Assembly: GCA_015063785.1 (NCBI GenBank)
Contig: SVTM01000024.1
Span: 1 to 47,453 of the forward strand
Reading direction: 5' to 3'
DNA from: Oscillospiraceae bacterium
GTDB lineage: Bacteria > Bacillota > Clostridia > Oscillospirales > CAG-382
DNA: 47,453 bases
The notes beneath the pieces are model-generated. The model searched no databases, had not been told where the DNA came from, and saw only the letters and a program-made list of their open reading frames with translations. Shown piece after piece: positions 35,244 to 43,572 of the stretch (position 1 is the first letter of the stretch; every line of letters begins with the position of its first letter). The position numbers were made by a program, and so were the translations under genes.

Positions 35244-36683
35244 ATGAAAAATCTGAAATACGATCTCGACGCGCTTTTTGAAAGTCGCAAACACGAGATA
35301 CTGACCACAAATTCCTCCTTCTTTTCAAAGGGACCGATCTATTACGTTTCGCCCGACGGCGACGATGAAAACGACGGCAAAAGCCGCAACACCCCATGGA
35401 AAACCTTAAACAAAGTTTCGTCGACACCTCTTGTGCGCGGATCGGTGGTGCTTTTCGAGCGAAACCGCACATTCCGTGGTGTTCTTACCTGCTGCGAGGG
35501 TGTCACCTATTCCGCCTATGGCAAAGGTGCAAAGCCCCGACTTTTTGCCTCCCCCGAAAACGCGGCGTACCCTGCAGCGTGGGAAAAACTTGAGGGCACA
35601 GACAATATATGGAGATACACAAAGGAAATAACCGACTGCGGAACTTTGGTCTTTGACGGCGGAGCATACCATTCGATAAAGGAAATTCCCTCATATGTCG
35701 ACGGAAAATACATCGTCCGCGGCACAGATATCCCCTTTGATGTAAAAAAGAATATACGATATGATCTCGGCATCTTCTGCGATTGTGCAAAGGTGATGCG
35801 CCGCGATATTCCCGTACCCGATATGTACAACCGCGAAAATGTCGGAACTCTCTATTTAAGATGTGACAGAGGAAACCCCGGCCTTGTCTTTTCAAGCATC
35901 GAGCTTTGTGTCAGAGAAAACGGCGTTGTCCCCAAAAACGGCGTCACGATAGACAACCTTTGCATAAGGTACGCCGGATGCCACGGCATCGGCGGCGGAA
36001 ATGTGAAGGGGCTTACTGTCCGCCATTGCGAGATCGGACGCATCGGCGGTTGCGTGCAGTTTTATAACCCCGACGGACGGGTGACAAGATATGGCAACGG
36101 CGTTGAAATATACGTTTCGTGTGCCGATTATACCGTTGAAAACTGCTATCTTTACGAAATATACGATGCCGCCATCACCCATCAGTTCAAGGGAAAAAGC
36201 CCGTCTCCCTGCACAATGACAAACGTTGTATACAAAAACAACCTCATCGAAAACTGTGTTTATTCGATAGAATATTTCCTTGATCAGGACGATTGCGACG
36301 AGCAGATTATGTCAGATATCCTTATCGAAAACAACTTCATGCGTTGTGCCGGCTATGGATTTGGCACCCAGCGTCCCGACGGCACAACTCCTGCCCATAT
36401 AAAGGGCTGGGATCACAAAAACCCTGCCAAAAATTTCGTGATCAAAAACAACATCTTCGACCGTTCGGGCCACATGATCGTCCACGCAGGCTTTGCCGAC
36501 GCGGCGTACAAGCCGCAGTTTGTCGGCAACACCTATATCCAGAACGACGGCGGCGAATTTTTGAGAGTGGGAAAAAATCCCACCTCCATGATGTATTTTG
36601 ACGACTCTGCGCAGGACAGCGTGAAAAACATTCTCGGCGACGAAAACGGCTGTGTCGCTTGCTACAAAGGAGAAAACAAATGA
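35244..36683 (+). CDS. Right-handed parallel beta-helix protein (pectate-lyase-like fold)
   Basis: 479 residues starting at ATG 35244 (AAAGGAG upstream). After a 45-residue lead comes IYYVSPDGDDENDGKSRNTP with PWKTLNKV, the typical entry to secreted or cytosolic beta-helix carbohydrate enzymes. Many short strands follow, with Asn-ladder motifs (VVYKNNLIENCVYSIEYF, ILIENNFMRCAGYGFG, FVIKNNIFDRSG). There is no signal peptide. It is probably a polysaccharide lyase or glycosidase; the family cannot be fixed by eye. It overlaps the next gene by ATGA, so the two are coupled and probably act on the same glycan. It is related to the protein at 43573-44835. Confidence 0.85.
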   Translation: MKNLKYDLDALFESRKHEILTTNSSFFSKGPIYYVSPDGDDENDGKSRNTPWKTLNKVSSTPLVRGSVVLFERNRTFRGVLTCCEGVTYSAYGKGAKPRLFASPENAAYPAAWEKLEGTDNIWRYTKEITDCGTLVFDGGAYHSIKEIPSYVDGKYIVRGTDIPFDVKKNIRYDLGIFCDCAKVMRRDIPVPDMYNRENVGTLYLRCDRGNPGLVFSSIELCVRENGVVPKNGVTIDNLCIRYAGCHGIGGGNVKGLTVRHCEIGRIGGCVQFYNPDGRVTRYGNGVEIYVSCADYTVENCYLYEIYDAAITHQFKGKSPSPCTMTNVVYKNNLIENCVYSIEYFLDQDDCDEQIMSDILIENNFMRCAGYGFGTQRPDGTTPAHIKGWDHKNPAKNFVIKNNIFDRSGHMIVHAGFADAAYKPQFVGNTYIQNDGGEFLRVGKNPTSMMYFDDSAQDSVKNILGDENGCVACYKGENK

Positions 36684-38362
36684 TATACCGCATTTCCGAA
36701 TTTGAAAACGCCCACAAAAGCCTTGCTGCGGCAATAAATTTTGCCGTGAAGGCCATGGACGACGGCGACACCCTTGAACTTGAGGACAAGGTATACAACA
36801 TCTTCCCTGACGGCGCTTTCAAAAAATACTATTGCATTTCAAACAACGACAAGGGCGAAAAGCCGATTGCCTTCCCCATTATCGGCAAAAAGAACATAAC
36901 AGTCGACGGACGGGGAGCAAAGCTTGTTTTCCACGGCGATATTCTGCCCTTTGTCATCGACAGCAGCGAAAACGTGAGCATAAAGAATTTTTCAATAGAC
37001 TATTCTTCGCCAAAATATGCACAGGGAAAGGTGATCGAAGCAAGCCCCACGCGAACGGTGCTTGAATATGACGGCGATGAGTTCAACTGCCGCGTGGTCG
37101 ATGGAAACCTTTCGTTTTACAGCAAGACCGACGGGTGGGAAAACACCGTCGAGCAATGTCTGACGCTGGAATTTGACGCCGACAAAAAAGCCCCCGATCC
37201 TTTTGCTCCCACCTATTTCATATATACGGGCAAGCCCAAGGATCACGGTTTTCTCGGCAGAATGTTCAAGGATATAAAGGCGCGCGAGCTTTCGGAAAAC
37301 GTCATCGAGCTGTGCGGTAATTTCGGATGGGAGCACAAGATCGGCAACTATCTGATAAGCACCCACAGCGGCCGTCATTATCCCGGAATTTTCGTCACCG
37401 ATTCCAAGGACGTTTCTCTTTTCGGTATTGATCTTTTGCACACCTACGCCATGGGCGTGATCTGCCAGACCAGCGAAAACATCTCGCTTGAAAAAATAAT
37501 TGCGCAAGCAAAGGAAGGCACCAAAAGAATGCTTTGCGTCAACGCCGACGCCACCCATTTTGTCAACTGCCGCGGAAAAATATCCTTTAAAAACTGCAAG
37601 TTTGTGAATATGATGGACGACGCCTGCAATATCCACGGAATTTATCTGAAAGATCCCAAAAAGGTGGACGAAAACGCCTTTGTGGCAGGCTTTGGACATT
37701 TTCAGCAGGTGGGCATCAATATCTTCCGCAAGGGCGACGAGGTGCTTATCACAAATCCCAAAAATATGAAAGAAAAGCAAGTTTATACGGTTGAAAGATC
37801 GGTTCTGCTTTCGGAAAACGAAATAAAAGTTTTTGTAAAAGAGCCGCTTTGTGACATTCCCGATGGCTATGTTGCCGAAAACCTTTCGTCCGCCCCCGAT
37901 ATTCACGTTCTTTCGTGCGAGACGGGCAACAACCGTCCGCGAGGTTTCCTGCTTGCCACCCGCGGAAAAACTCTGGTGGAGGACAGCACTTTTTATAATA
38001 TGTACGCAGGCGTTGTGGCAGGCTGTGAAATGCGCGACTGGTACGAAAGCGGCCCTGCCGCCGACATCACTGTGCGCAACTGCAATTTCAAAAACAGCGC
38101 GTACGCAGGCGGTTTTGCCATGACCGTCGTGCCAAATCTCTACTCCCCCGAAAACGCAGGCAGTTTCAACGGCAGGGTGCTTATTGAAAACAACAGATTC
38201 GAACTGCACGAAAAACGATTCCTGTGCGTTCGCAACACCGCCGAAGTCACCTTCAGAAACAACGAATATATCTGCAACACCTCGCTTCCCTCACATCCTG
38301 TCGGAAACCCCGACGGCATCGACGTTTTGTGGTGCGAAAAGACAGATATTGAAAAAATATAA
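36680..38362 (+). CDS. GH110-like beta-helix alpha-1,3-galactosidase
   Basis: 560 residues from ATG 36680, overlapping the upstream stop by four bases. By recollection of the GH110 family, several blocks match: YYCISNNDKGEKPIAFPIIG, KNITVDGRGAKLVFHGDILP, FVIDSSENVSIKNFSIDYSS, a WENTVEQCLTLEFD segment, and N310-M-M-D313-D314-A-C-N-I-H-G near the predicted active site. GH110 enzymes remove terminal alpha-1,3-galactose from blood-group-B-type or linear glycans. There is no signal peptide, unlike many secreted members, so it would act on imported oligosaccharide. If not GH110, it is another right-handed beta-helix glycosidase. It ends at a strong bidirectional terminator. Confidence 0.75.
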   Translation: MIYRISEFENAHKSLAAAINFAVKAMDDGDTLELEDKVYNIFPDGAFKKYYCISNNDKGEKPIAFPIIGKKNITVDGRGAKLVFHGDILPFVIDSSENVSIKNFSIDYSSPKYAQGKVIEASPTRTVLEYDGDEFNCRVVDGNLSFYSKTDGWENTVEQCLTLEFDADKKAPDPFAPTYFIYTGKPKDHGFLGRMFKDIKARELSENVIELCGNFGWEHKIGNYLISTHSGRHYPGIFVTDSKDVSLFGIDLLHTYAMGVICQTSENISLEKIIAQAKEGTKRMLCVNADATHFVNCRGKISFKNCKFVNMMDDACNIHGIYLKDPKKVDENAFVAGFGHFQQVGINIFRKGDEVLITNPKNMKEKQVYTVERSVLLSENEIKVFVKEPLCDIPDGYVAENLSSAPDIHVLSCETGNNRPRGFLLATRGKTLVEDSTFYNMYAGVVAGCEMRDWYESGPAADITVRNCNFKNSAYAGGFAMTVVPNLYSPENAGSFNGRVLIENNRFELHEKRFLCVRNTAEVTFRNNEYICNTSLPSHPVGNPDGIDVLWCEKTDIEKI

Positions 38363-38365
38363 CAA

Positions 38366-38406
38366 AAAACCATTGCAAGGCCGAAAGCTTTGCAATGGTT
38401 TTCTTT
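38366..38406. terminator. Bidirectional terminator between the GH110-like and DUF4282-like genes
   Basis: Stem AAAACCATTGCAA / TTGCAATGGTTTT (38366-38378 with 38390-38402), extended inward by a few pairs. A T-rich run follows on the plus strand, and the minus-strand T run is formed by the A's at 38364-38369. Confidence 0.9.
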
Positions 38407-38949
38407 TTAATTCTCTAGATTGTTTTCGTTTCCCTCTTCTTTGACAGCAGCTGTTTTTTCAACCGCATAAACAATACTGTCCGATTTTGATGCTGTTGAA
38501 TCATACTTTTCAGCCTGTTGCTCTTGAACATTCCAGTTTTTCAGTTTGTTGTTTATCTGAATTATGTTTTTCACTGCCAAAATCAGCAGCATGGACATTT
38601 CAAAAGCGAGACGTGCGACAACTGTACCGCCTATCATTATCAGCAATCCAATGTATCCTCGCCATTTCCCTGTCCAAGGTTCAACATTGAACAACATAAC
38701 AATTCCGTATATAAGAATCACAAGAGTAGCAAAAATATACAGAAACTGCAGTATTTTTTCAGTCACCAAGTATTTGAAATTGAAAAAGTCATGAAGCTTT
38801 TTTCCGAGTTTTCCAAGTCCTTGTCTCTTCTTTTCCGGAATCAATTCAGAAAACAGAATCATTGATACAAACAAAACAACAATAAGTAAAACAAATACCA
38901 GTATTCCGCTATTAGATCCCACAAAACCAAAAGTCAGTAAATCTGCCAT
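38407..38949 (-). CDS. DUF4282-like membrane protein, repressor-controlled
   Basis: 180 residues. One N-terminal transmembrane helix (GILVFVLLIVVLFVSMILF) is followed by a DUF4282-like block: FFNFKYLVTEKILQFLYIFA, a second hydrophobic hairpin, then GGTVVARLAFEMSMLLILAV and KNIIQINNKLK. The polar C-terminus (about 140-180) is Glu/Asn/Ser-rich. DUF4282 proteins have no known activity. The gene has GGAGGTG before its ATG and a perfect promoter. One operator overlaps the -35 and a second lies in the promoter spacer; both probably bind the divergently encoded XRE repressor. Base composition is clearly more AT-rich than in flanking genes, suggesting acquisition. Confidence 0.8.
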   Translation of the reverse strand: MADLLTFGFVGSNSGILVFVLLIVVLFVSMILFSELIPEKKRQGLGKLGKKLHDFFNFKYLVTEKILQFLYIFATLVILIYGIVMLFNVEPWTGKWRGYIGLLIMIGGTVVARLAFEMSMLLILAVKNIIQINNKLKNWNVQEQQAEKYDSTASKSDSIVYAVEKTAAVKEEGNENNLEN

Positions 38950-38995
38950 ATGGACACCTCCAAAAAATATTATACATCACAAAGATGTCGTCTAT

Positions 38996-39024
38996 ATTAT
39001 AACACCGTTTGGTGTTATTGTCAA
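38996..39024 (-). promoter_or_regulatory. Sigma-A promoter of the DUF4282-like gene, overlapped by operators
   Basis: Minus-strand TTGACA (39024-39019), 17-bp spacer, TATAAT (39001-38996). Operator 1 fills the spacer and operator 2 touches the -35, so repressor binding should block RNA polymerase. Confidence 0.92.
39001..39016. promoter_or_regulatory. Operator 1 (AACACC-N4-GGTGTT)
   Basis: Perfect palindrome AACACCGTTTGGTGTT. Its centre lies 22 bp from the centre of operator 2, about two helical turns, so both face the same side of the DNA. It is probably bound by the XRE protein encoded at 39082. Confidence 0.85.
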
Positions 39025-39038
39025 CACCATTTGGTGTT
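39023..39038. promoter_or_regulatory. Operator 2 (AACACC-N4-GGTGTT)
   Basis: AACACCATTTGGTGTT, with the same half-sites as operator 1. It overlaps the -35 of the minus-strand promoter by two bases and lies 18 bp upstream of the TATAAT at 39057-39062 that probably starts the XRE transcript. A further half-site-like TTTTGGTGGTGT at 39067-39078 precedes the XRE ATG. Confidence 0.85.
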
Positions 39039-39081
39039 ATTATGTAAAATAATGTATATAATACTGTTTTGGTGGTGTGCA

Positions 39082-39285
39082 ATGTATATTTACAAACGGG
39101 TAAGAGACCTACGCGAAGACAGCGATAAAACGCAAAAAGATATAGCCCTATATCTCAATATGCAGCTTACTGTCTATCAAAGATATGAACGCGGAGAACG
39201 CGAACTCCCTCTTTGGGCAGCAATCAAACTTGCCGATTATTATAACGTATCACTCGACTATCTTGTTGGTCGTAAAGAAAGATAA
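39082..39285 (+). CDS. XRE-family HTH repressor, 67 residues
   Basis: A single Cro/C1-type helix-turn-helix: RVRDLREDSDKTQKDIALYL, then TVYQRYERGERELPLWAAIK, closing with the YYNVSLDYLVGRKER helix typical of minimal XRE proteins. No effector domain is present. The ATG at 39082 is preceded by GGTGGTG; a longer in-frame frame runs back through the operators and is unlikely to be translated. It is divergent from the DUF4282-like gene across two matching operators, so it most likely represses that gene and perhaps itself. It is AT-rich relative to neighbours. Confidence 0.88.
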   Translation: MYIYKRVRDLREDSDKTQKDIALYLNMQLTVYQRYERGERELPLWAAIKLADYYNVSLDYLVGRKER

Positions 39286-39324
39286 AAAACACATTTCGTG
39301 GCTTTCGAAATGTGTTTTTTGTTT
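39284..39324. terminator. Bidirectional terminator between the XRE gene and the TetM-Rae1 gene
   Basis: Perfect stem AAAAAACACATTTCG / CGAAATGTGTTTTTT around a TGGCTTT loop. The stem flanks themselves provide T runs on both strands. Confidence 0.9.
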
Positions 39325-39330
39325 TTCTAT

Positions 39331-41901
39331 CTATTCAATAATCTCCCTTATGGCGCTTTCGGCGTCTTTCACTTCCTTGTGAAAGGCAGCAGCAGGCACG
39401 CGCAGCGAACCCGAGCCGAGGATTATCATCTGCTCGGCGGCGTCGGATGTGGCAACCCTTACGCGGTGTTTTTTTGAAAGCTCGTGGGATACTTTCTGGA
39501 TGTACGAATCGGCAGTCTCTGCTTCTTTTGTATAAACAACGCTGATGTTGCGGAAATTTTCAATGCTTCCGGGGTTTTTCTTCACCCTGTACGCATCAAA
39601 AACAAGGATTATCTTGGTGCCGCAAAAGCCCTGGTAGTTGCACAGACGGTTGATAAGAGTTGTACGGGCAAGGTCAAGACTTTGAGATGCCTGCTTTTTC
39701 AGCTCGTCCCAGGCAAAAATGATGTTGTAGCCGTCGATGAGAAGATATTCTTCGCCGTCAAACATCTGCGGCTTTGCCTTTGGCGGTTTCGGTTTTTCGA
39801 CGGCACTTTTGGGTGCTTCGTGCCGCACCTTTCCGCCGTCTCTTTTGCGTATCGGGCCGTATGTGCGCTCGAATATCGCCATAAGCTCGGTGTCGCTTGC
39901 CACGCTTGCAAGATAATTTTCGGCACGGCGCTTTATTTCAAGCTGTTGCTCAATCGCCTCGTTGTCGCGCGTCAGCACGCTTTCGATGTGCATATAGTTT
40001 TCGACCTCGTCCCATTTGACAAGAAAACCTGCCCCGTGGGCGCAAAATACCGAATCACAGGAATTTTCAAGATCGGCATCGGCATCGTAGCATATTTCTT
40101 CGATCACCCTTTGCGCATCGGCACATTCCTCGTATCCGCGAAGGGTACAGATTATCCTGCCCTTTCCGTGGGAAAAATCGGCAAGCTCAAGACCGTAATG
40201 CTGGATCTTTGAAACAGGTGCGTGCCCCGTAACCGTCGTCATTTCACCGTCCGATTCCGGGGGATTCATGGCGGCGCCAAATCGCTGCATATCGGTCATA
40301 ACTCTGCCCGTCATGCCGTCGGGTACGGTTATTTCGTAGTTGTAATAAGGCTCGAGGAGCACACTTTTTGCCCGACGCAGACCGTGCCGCACGGCGCGAT
40401 ATGTCGCCTCGCGGAAATCTCCCCCTTCGGTGTGCTTTTTGTGGGCTCTGCCTGCCACAAGGGTTATTTTCATATCGGTTATGGGAGCACCCGTCAAAAC
40501 ACCCACATGGGTCTTTTCTTCAAGGTGGGTGAGTATCAACCTCTGCCACGAGCGCAAAAGTTCGTCGGTTGAGCAATCCGTGCAGAACGAAAGTCCCGTT
40601 CCGCGCTCGGCAGGCTCAAGGATCAGATGCACCTCGGCATAATGGCGCAAAGGCTCGTAATGTCCCACGCCCTCCACCGTGTCTGCAATCGTTTCGCGAT
40701 ATACCACCCGTCCGGCATCAAACGAAACGTCCATTAAAAGGCGTGTGCTTATGAGATTTTTTATTATTTCAAGTTGTATCTGCCCCATCAGCAGAAGCTT
40801 TATTTCCGAAAGGCGTCTGTCAAAGGTTATGCGAAGGGTCGGTTCTTCCTCCTCCAAAAGCTTAAGCTTCGAATACGCCGTCACAGGGTCTGCCTTTTCA
40901 GGCAGGATGACGCGATAGTTGAAAACAGGCTCGAGCACGGGCACGGGAAGCTCTTTTTCAAAGCCGAGGGTGTCGCCTGCCGCAGCCATAGAAAGGCCTG
41001 TTACGGCACATACCGTGCCTGCCGGCACTTCGGTTACAGATTCAAACTTTGTGCCCGAATATATTCTGATGCCGTCGATCTTTTCGTTCCATTCCTCGCC
41101 TGCCGCTGTTTTCCCCGAAAGGCTGTCGCGCACGCAAAGATTGCCGCCCGTAACCTTCAGATGTACCAGGCGTTTTCCGCTTTCGTCCCTTGAAATTTTG
41201 TATATCCTTGCGCCAAAGCTGTCGGGATATTGGGGCTGTTTCATATATTCGCAGATGCCCGAAAGAAGCTCGTCCGCCCCCTGATTTTTCAGTGCCGAGC
41301 CGAAATAGCACGGAAAAAGCTTTGCCGACGATATGGCAGACGAGATATCCTCCTGCGAAAGATGTCCCGTTTCAAGATATTTTTCCATCAAAGCTTCGTC
41401 GCACATCGAAACGTCGTCAAAACAAGAAAGCCTGTCCTCTTCGATGCAGGAGGACGAAAGCCGCTTTGTGATACCGCGCATCAGGGTTTCGCGGTCGGCC
41501 GACGGCACGTCCATTTTGTTCACGAAGATAAAGGTGGGAATAGAGTGCTTGCGCAAAAGCCGCCACAAGGTCTCGGTGTGGCTTTGCACCCCGTCAATAC
41601 CGCTGATAACAAGGATGGCGGCATCAAGCACGCACAGGGTGCGCTCTGTTTCGGAGGAAAAATCCACGTGTCCCGGGGTGTCAAGCAGGGTGAACTCAAA
41701 ATCGTTGCCGTAAAGCATCGCCTGTTTTGAAAAAATGGTGATGCCGCGGGCACGCTCGAGCTCGTGGGTGTCAAGAAAAGTGTCGGCGTGGTCAACTCTG
41801 CCGAATTTGCGGATATTTCCCGTGGTATAAAGAAGTGCCTCGGAAAGAGTGGTCTTTCCCGAGTCTACATGGGCAAGTATTCCCACCGTCAGCTTTTTCA
41901 C
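39331..41901 (-). CDS. TetM/EF-G-like GTPase fused to a Rae1/YacP-type NYN ribonuclease
   Basis: 856 residues. Residues 1-~650 are a TetM/TetO-class translational GTPase: G1 A10-H-V-D-S-G-K-T17, RGITIFSKQ switch, DTPGHVDF, NKMD, and EF-G domains III-V. The drug-contacting loop of domain IV, SPVSTPADFR in TetM, reads HKKHTEGGDFR here, so tetracycline protection is doubtful. A Pro/Lys-rich linker (PKSAVEKPKPPKAKPQM) leads to a NYN domain (about 716-856) matching Bacillus Rae1/YacP: LLIDGYNII, LVFDAYRVK, TKEAETADSYI, VATSDAAEQ, with candidate metal ligands D723, D769, D798 and D820. The GTG start has AGGAGG 6 bp upstream. Rae1 cuts mRNA in the ribosomal A site, so this protein probably acts there. 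It is monocistronic. Confidence 0.9.
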   Translation of the reverse strand: MKKLTVGILAHVDSGKTTLSEALLYTTGNIRKFGRVDHADTFLDTHELERARGITIFSKQAMLYGNDFEFTLLDTPGHVDFSSETERTLCVLDAAILVISGIDGVQSHTETLWRLLRKHSIPTFIFVNKMDVPSADRETLMRGITKRLSSSCIEEDRLSCFDDVSMCDEALMEKYLETGHLSQEDISSAISSAKLFPCYFGSALKNQGADELLSGICEYMKQPQYPDSFGARIYKISRDESGKRLVHLKVTGGNLCVRDSLSGKTAAGEEWNEKIDGIRIYSGTKFESVTEVPAGTVCAVTGLSMAAAGDTLGFEKELPVPVLEPVFNYRVILPEKADPVTAYSKLKLLEEEEPTLRITFDRRLSEIKLLLMGQIQLEIIKNLISTRLLMDVSFDAGRVVYRETIADTVEGVGHYEPLRHYAEVHLILEPAERGTGLSFCTDCSTDELLRSWQRLILTHLEEKTHVGVLTGAPITDMKITLVAGRAHKKHTEGGDFREATYRAVRHGLRRAKSVLLEPYYNYEITVPDGMTGRVMTDMQRFGAAMNPPESDGEMTTVTGHAPVSKIQHYGLELADFSHGKGRIICTLRGYEECADAQRVIEEICYDADADLENSCDSVFCAHGAGFLVKWDEVENYMHIESVLTRDNEAIEQQLEIKRRAENYLASVASDTELMAIFERTYGPIRKRDGGKVRHEAPKSAVEKPKPPKAKPQMFDGEEYLLIDGYNIIFAWDELKKQASQSLDLARTTLINRLCNYQGFCGTKIILVFDAYRVKKNPGSIENFRNISVVYTKEAETADSYIQKVSHELSKKHRVRVATSDAAEQMIILGSGSLRVPAAAFHKEVKDAESAIREIIE

Positions 41902-41986
41902 GTTTTTCCTCCTTTCTTTGCGTTAAATTTTACATAATGAAAAAAAGATGCTTTCACAACGCAAGATCAAAGCTTTTGCTTTTTTG

Positions 41987-43258
41987 TCAGATCTTGAACA
42001 AATACATCTGACCTGCCGCCGCCCAAAGGTTGATGGTGTAGCGGTCTTTGTCGCAAAGCTCTGCGTTGTTTTCCCGTCTCGGATCGAAATTGTGGGAATC
42101 GTTGTTCGGGTAGACGTCATATACTCTCAAACTGTTACCATATCCCTTTATTTCATACGGATCACATTTTTTACGGTTAAATGTGATATTGAAATTATTG
42201 TCGTTTACAGTTGTGGAATTGTTCACCACCGCCACATATTTATCACCGTTTGCAGATGTGAAAAAGCTTACGATCATGTCGGTGTTTTTCAGAGATCTCA
42301 CATCGAGAATAATATCGCTGATCCCTTGTTTGAATAGCGGATATCCTCCCCACGAGCGTCCCACGTGGTAGCATTCATCAAGTCGCAGATCTTTGAAAAT
42401 GTCAGCCGTGGAGGCAAGAAAATAGCGGGAAACACTTTTGAATTTGTAAAAATGCGGAGTTTTTTCGCCGAAAATATCAATGGCGGCGCCATGGGTGTTG
42501 GTCGCAAACGGGATGTCGTCCAAGGTGAACCAGACTATACCCGTGCATCCGCCCGCAAGGGCTGTGTTGAACTGCCAGCGCACTGCCCCCTCGTCGGGGA
42601 CGGCATAATCCCAGTGACCTATTGCCAAAAGGCAGGTCCAAAGCGGGATCCCGAGAGTTTGTGCAAGCTCGTTATATATACGCATATCGTGAAAATATGT
42701 GTGTATGCCTTCTTCTGTACCTCGCATCTGATTATAGCGGTCGTATGAAAGCACCGGGGCATTATATCTTTCTTTCATAAACGACAGATAGTTTTCCTGC
42801 GTTTCAAAGCCCATATACGGTGGATTTGATTCGTCCCACAGGGGAAGCAGATTCAAGAAGGGCAAAAGCTCGGGCGCTTGCTCGCGCTGTATCCTGAAAG
42901 CTGTGATCACATCCTCCATATCTTTTTTCCATGGCTCGTCACCGATGAAAAATCCAAGAGTTGCAGGATGCTTGCCAAAATCTTTGTAGACGGCGTTGAA
43001 TTTTTCGCGGTATGCTTCGGGATCTTCCGATGCGCCTTTCCACAAAAGTCGTTTGTCCTGAATGATTACTTTGATATCGTGTTTGTGGCATTCGTCAAGG
43101 AGTCTTATAAAAGCGTCCTTGTTGGTTTCGTTTTCGTTCCATCCGTCGTCACAGATATTGACGGTAAGGCCGATCTCCTTCCAAAGCTTTACTTCGTCGA
43201 TCTGTTTTTCGTCAAATCCTTTTACCGGCCACGCCAAGATCGGAAATTTGTTTAACAT
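41987..43258 (-). CDS. TIM-barrel glycoside-hydrolase-like protein
   Basis: 423 residues without a signal peptide. The N-terminal FPILAWPVKGFDEKQIDEVK and WKEIGLTVNICDDGW resemble the first strands of a (beta/alpha)8 glycosidase. GFFIGDEPWKKD supplies a candidate acid/base on a strand-4-like position, and GGCTGIVWFTLDDIPF resembles a later barrel strand. The C-terminal ~100 residues are beta-rich (FFTSANGDKYVAVVNNSTTV), like an accessory sandwich domain. I cannot assign a GH family. It has its own promoter (43289-43316), AAAAGGAG before the ATG, and is divergent from a beta-helix protein that may share its substrate. Confidence 0.75.
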   Translation of the reverse strand: MLNKFPILAWPVKGFDEKQIDEVKLWKEIGLTVNICDDGWNENETNKDAFIRLLDECHKHDIKVIIQDKRLLWKGASEDPEAYREKFNAVYKDFGKHPATLGFFIGDEPWKKDMEDVITAFRIQREQAPELLPFLNLLPLWDESNPPYMGFETQENYLSFMKERYNAPVLSYDRYNQMRGTEEGIHTYFHDMRIYNELAQTLGIPLWTCLLAIGHWDYAVPDEGAVRWQFNTALAGGCTGIVWFTLDDIPFATNTHGAAIDIFGEKTPHFYKFKSVSRYFLASTADIFKDLRLDECYHVGRSWGGYPLFKQGISDIILDVRSLKNTDMIVSFFTSANGDKYVAVVNNSTTVNDNNFNITFNRKKCDPYEIKGYGNSLRVYDVYPNNDSHNFDPRRENNAELCDKDRYTINLWAAAGQMYLFKI

Positions 43259-43288
43259 GATAAGACTCCTTTTCGCTTGTTTCTCTAT

Positions 43289-43316
43289 ATTATAACAGAA
43301 AACACCGTTTTTTCAA
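43289..43316 (-). promoter_or_regulatory. Promoter of the TIM-barrel hydrolase-like gene
   Basis: Minus-strand TTGAAA (43316-43311), 16-bp spacer, TATAAT (43294-43289). Confidence 0.75.
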
Positions 43317-43355
43317 CACCAAATTAAAAAACATTTCAAAGGTATGTGTATTTTC

Positions 43356-43384
43356 TTGACATTGACGACAAATGTATATATAAT
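43356..43384 (+). promoter_or_regulatory. Consensus sigma-A promoter upstream of the second beta-helix gene
   Basis: TTGACA (43356-43361), 17-bp spacer, TATAAT (43379-43384). It lies before the decayed 5' copy, so the transcript has a ~180-nt leader carrying that copy. Confidence 0.9.
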
Positions 43385-43417
43385 TTAATAAAAGAAGCGA
43401 TTTGAACGAGGCACAAA

Positions 43418-43486
43418 ATGCGTATCTATTTACATTTTGGTGCAAGGATGCGACACAAACAACCGACTTTCGGAAAAACCCCTTAA
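43418..43486 (+). pseudogene. Decayed copy of the 5' end of the downstream beta-helix gene (possible 22-codon leader ORF)
   Basis: From ATG 43418 the DNA parallels 43573 onward: GTATCTATT, then GCAAGGATG-GACACAAAC, then CTTTCG. After removing one extra T in the TATTTAC stretch, the frame reads MRIYYILVQGCDTNNRLSEK against MSIYYVSAQGCDTNDGLSPE in the intact gene. As it stands the frame gives a 22-residue peptide ending at TAA 43484-43486. It has its own GAGG site and lies between promoter and gene. Confidence 0.75.
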
Positions 43487-43572
43487 AAAACGATCGCAAT
43501 ATCAACCGAGCTTTTGAAAAACAATACGTTCAGAAATATAAACGATTTCCAAAAATAAGGAGGAATACAAAA

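Noticed and set aside
38950..39081. N-terminal extension of the XRE gene
   Set aside because: The extension would cover both operators and the promoter and encodes a Cys/Trp-rich sequence unlike any XRE protein. The ATG at 39082 has a ribosome binding site.
39331..41901. Tetracycline resistance gene tet(M)/tet(O)/tet(W)
   Set aside because: The domain IV loop that displaces the drug (SPVSTPADFR in TetM) is not conserved, and a C-terminal Rae1-type nuclease is fused. Calling it a resistance gene would overstate the evidence.
41902..41986. Promoter of the TetM-Rae1 gene
   Set aside because: A TAAAAT-like -10 is present on the minus strand, but no -35 sits at an acceptable distance. I could not support a call.
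43402..43572. 57-codon N-terminal extension of the second beta-helix gene
   Set aside because: The extension crosses the decayed 5' copy in the wrong frame. The ATG at 43573 has AAGGAGG and gives the standard family N-terminus.
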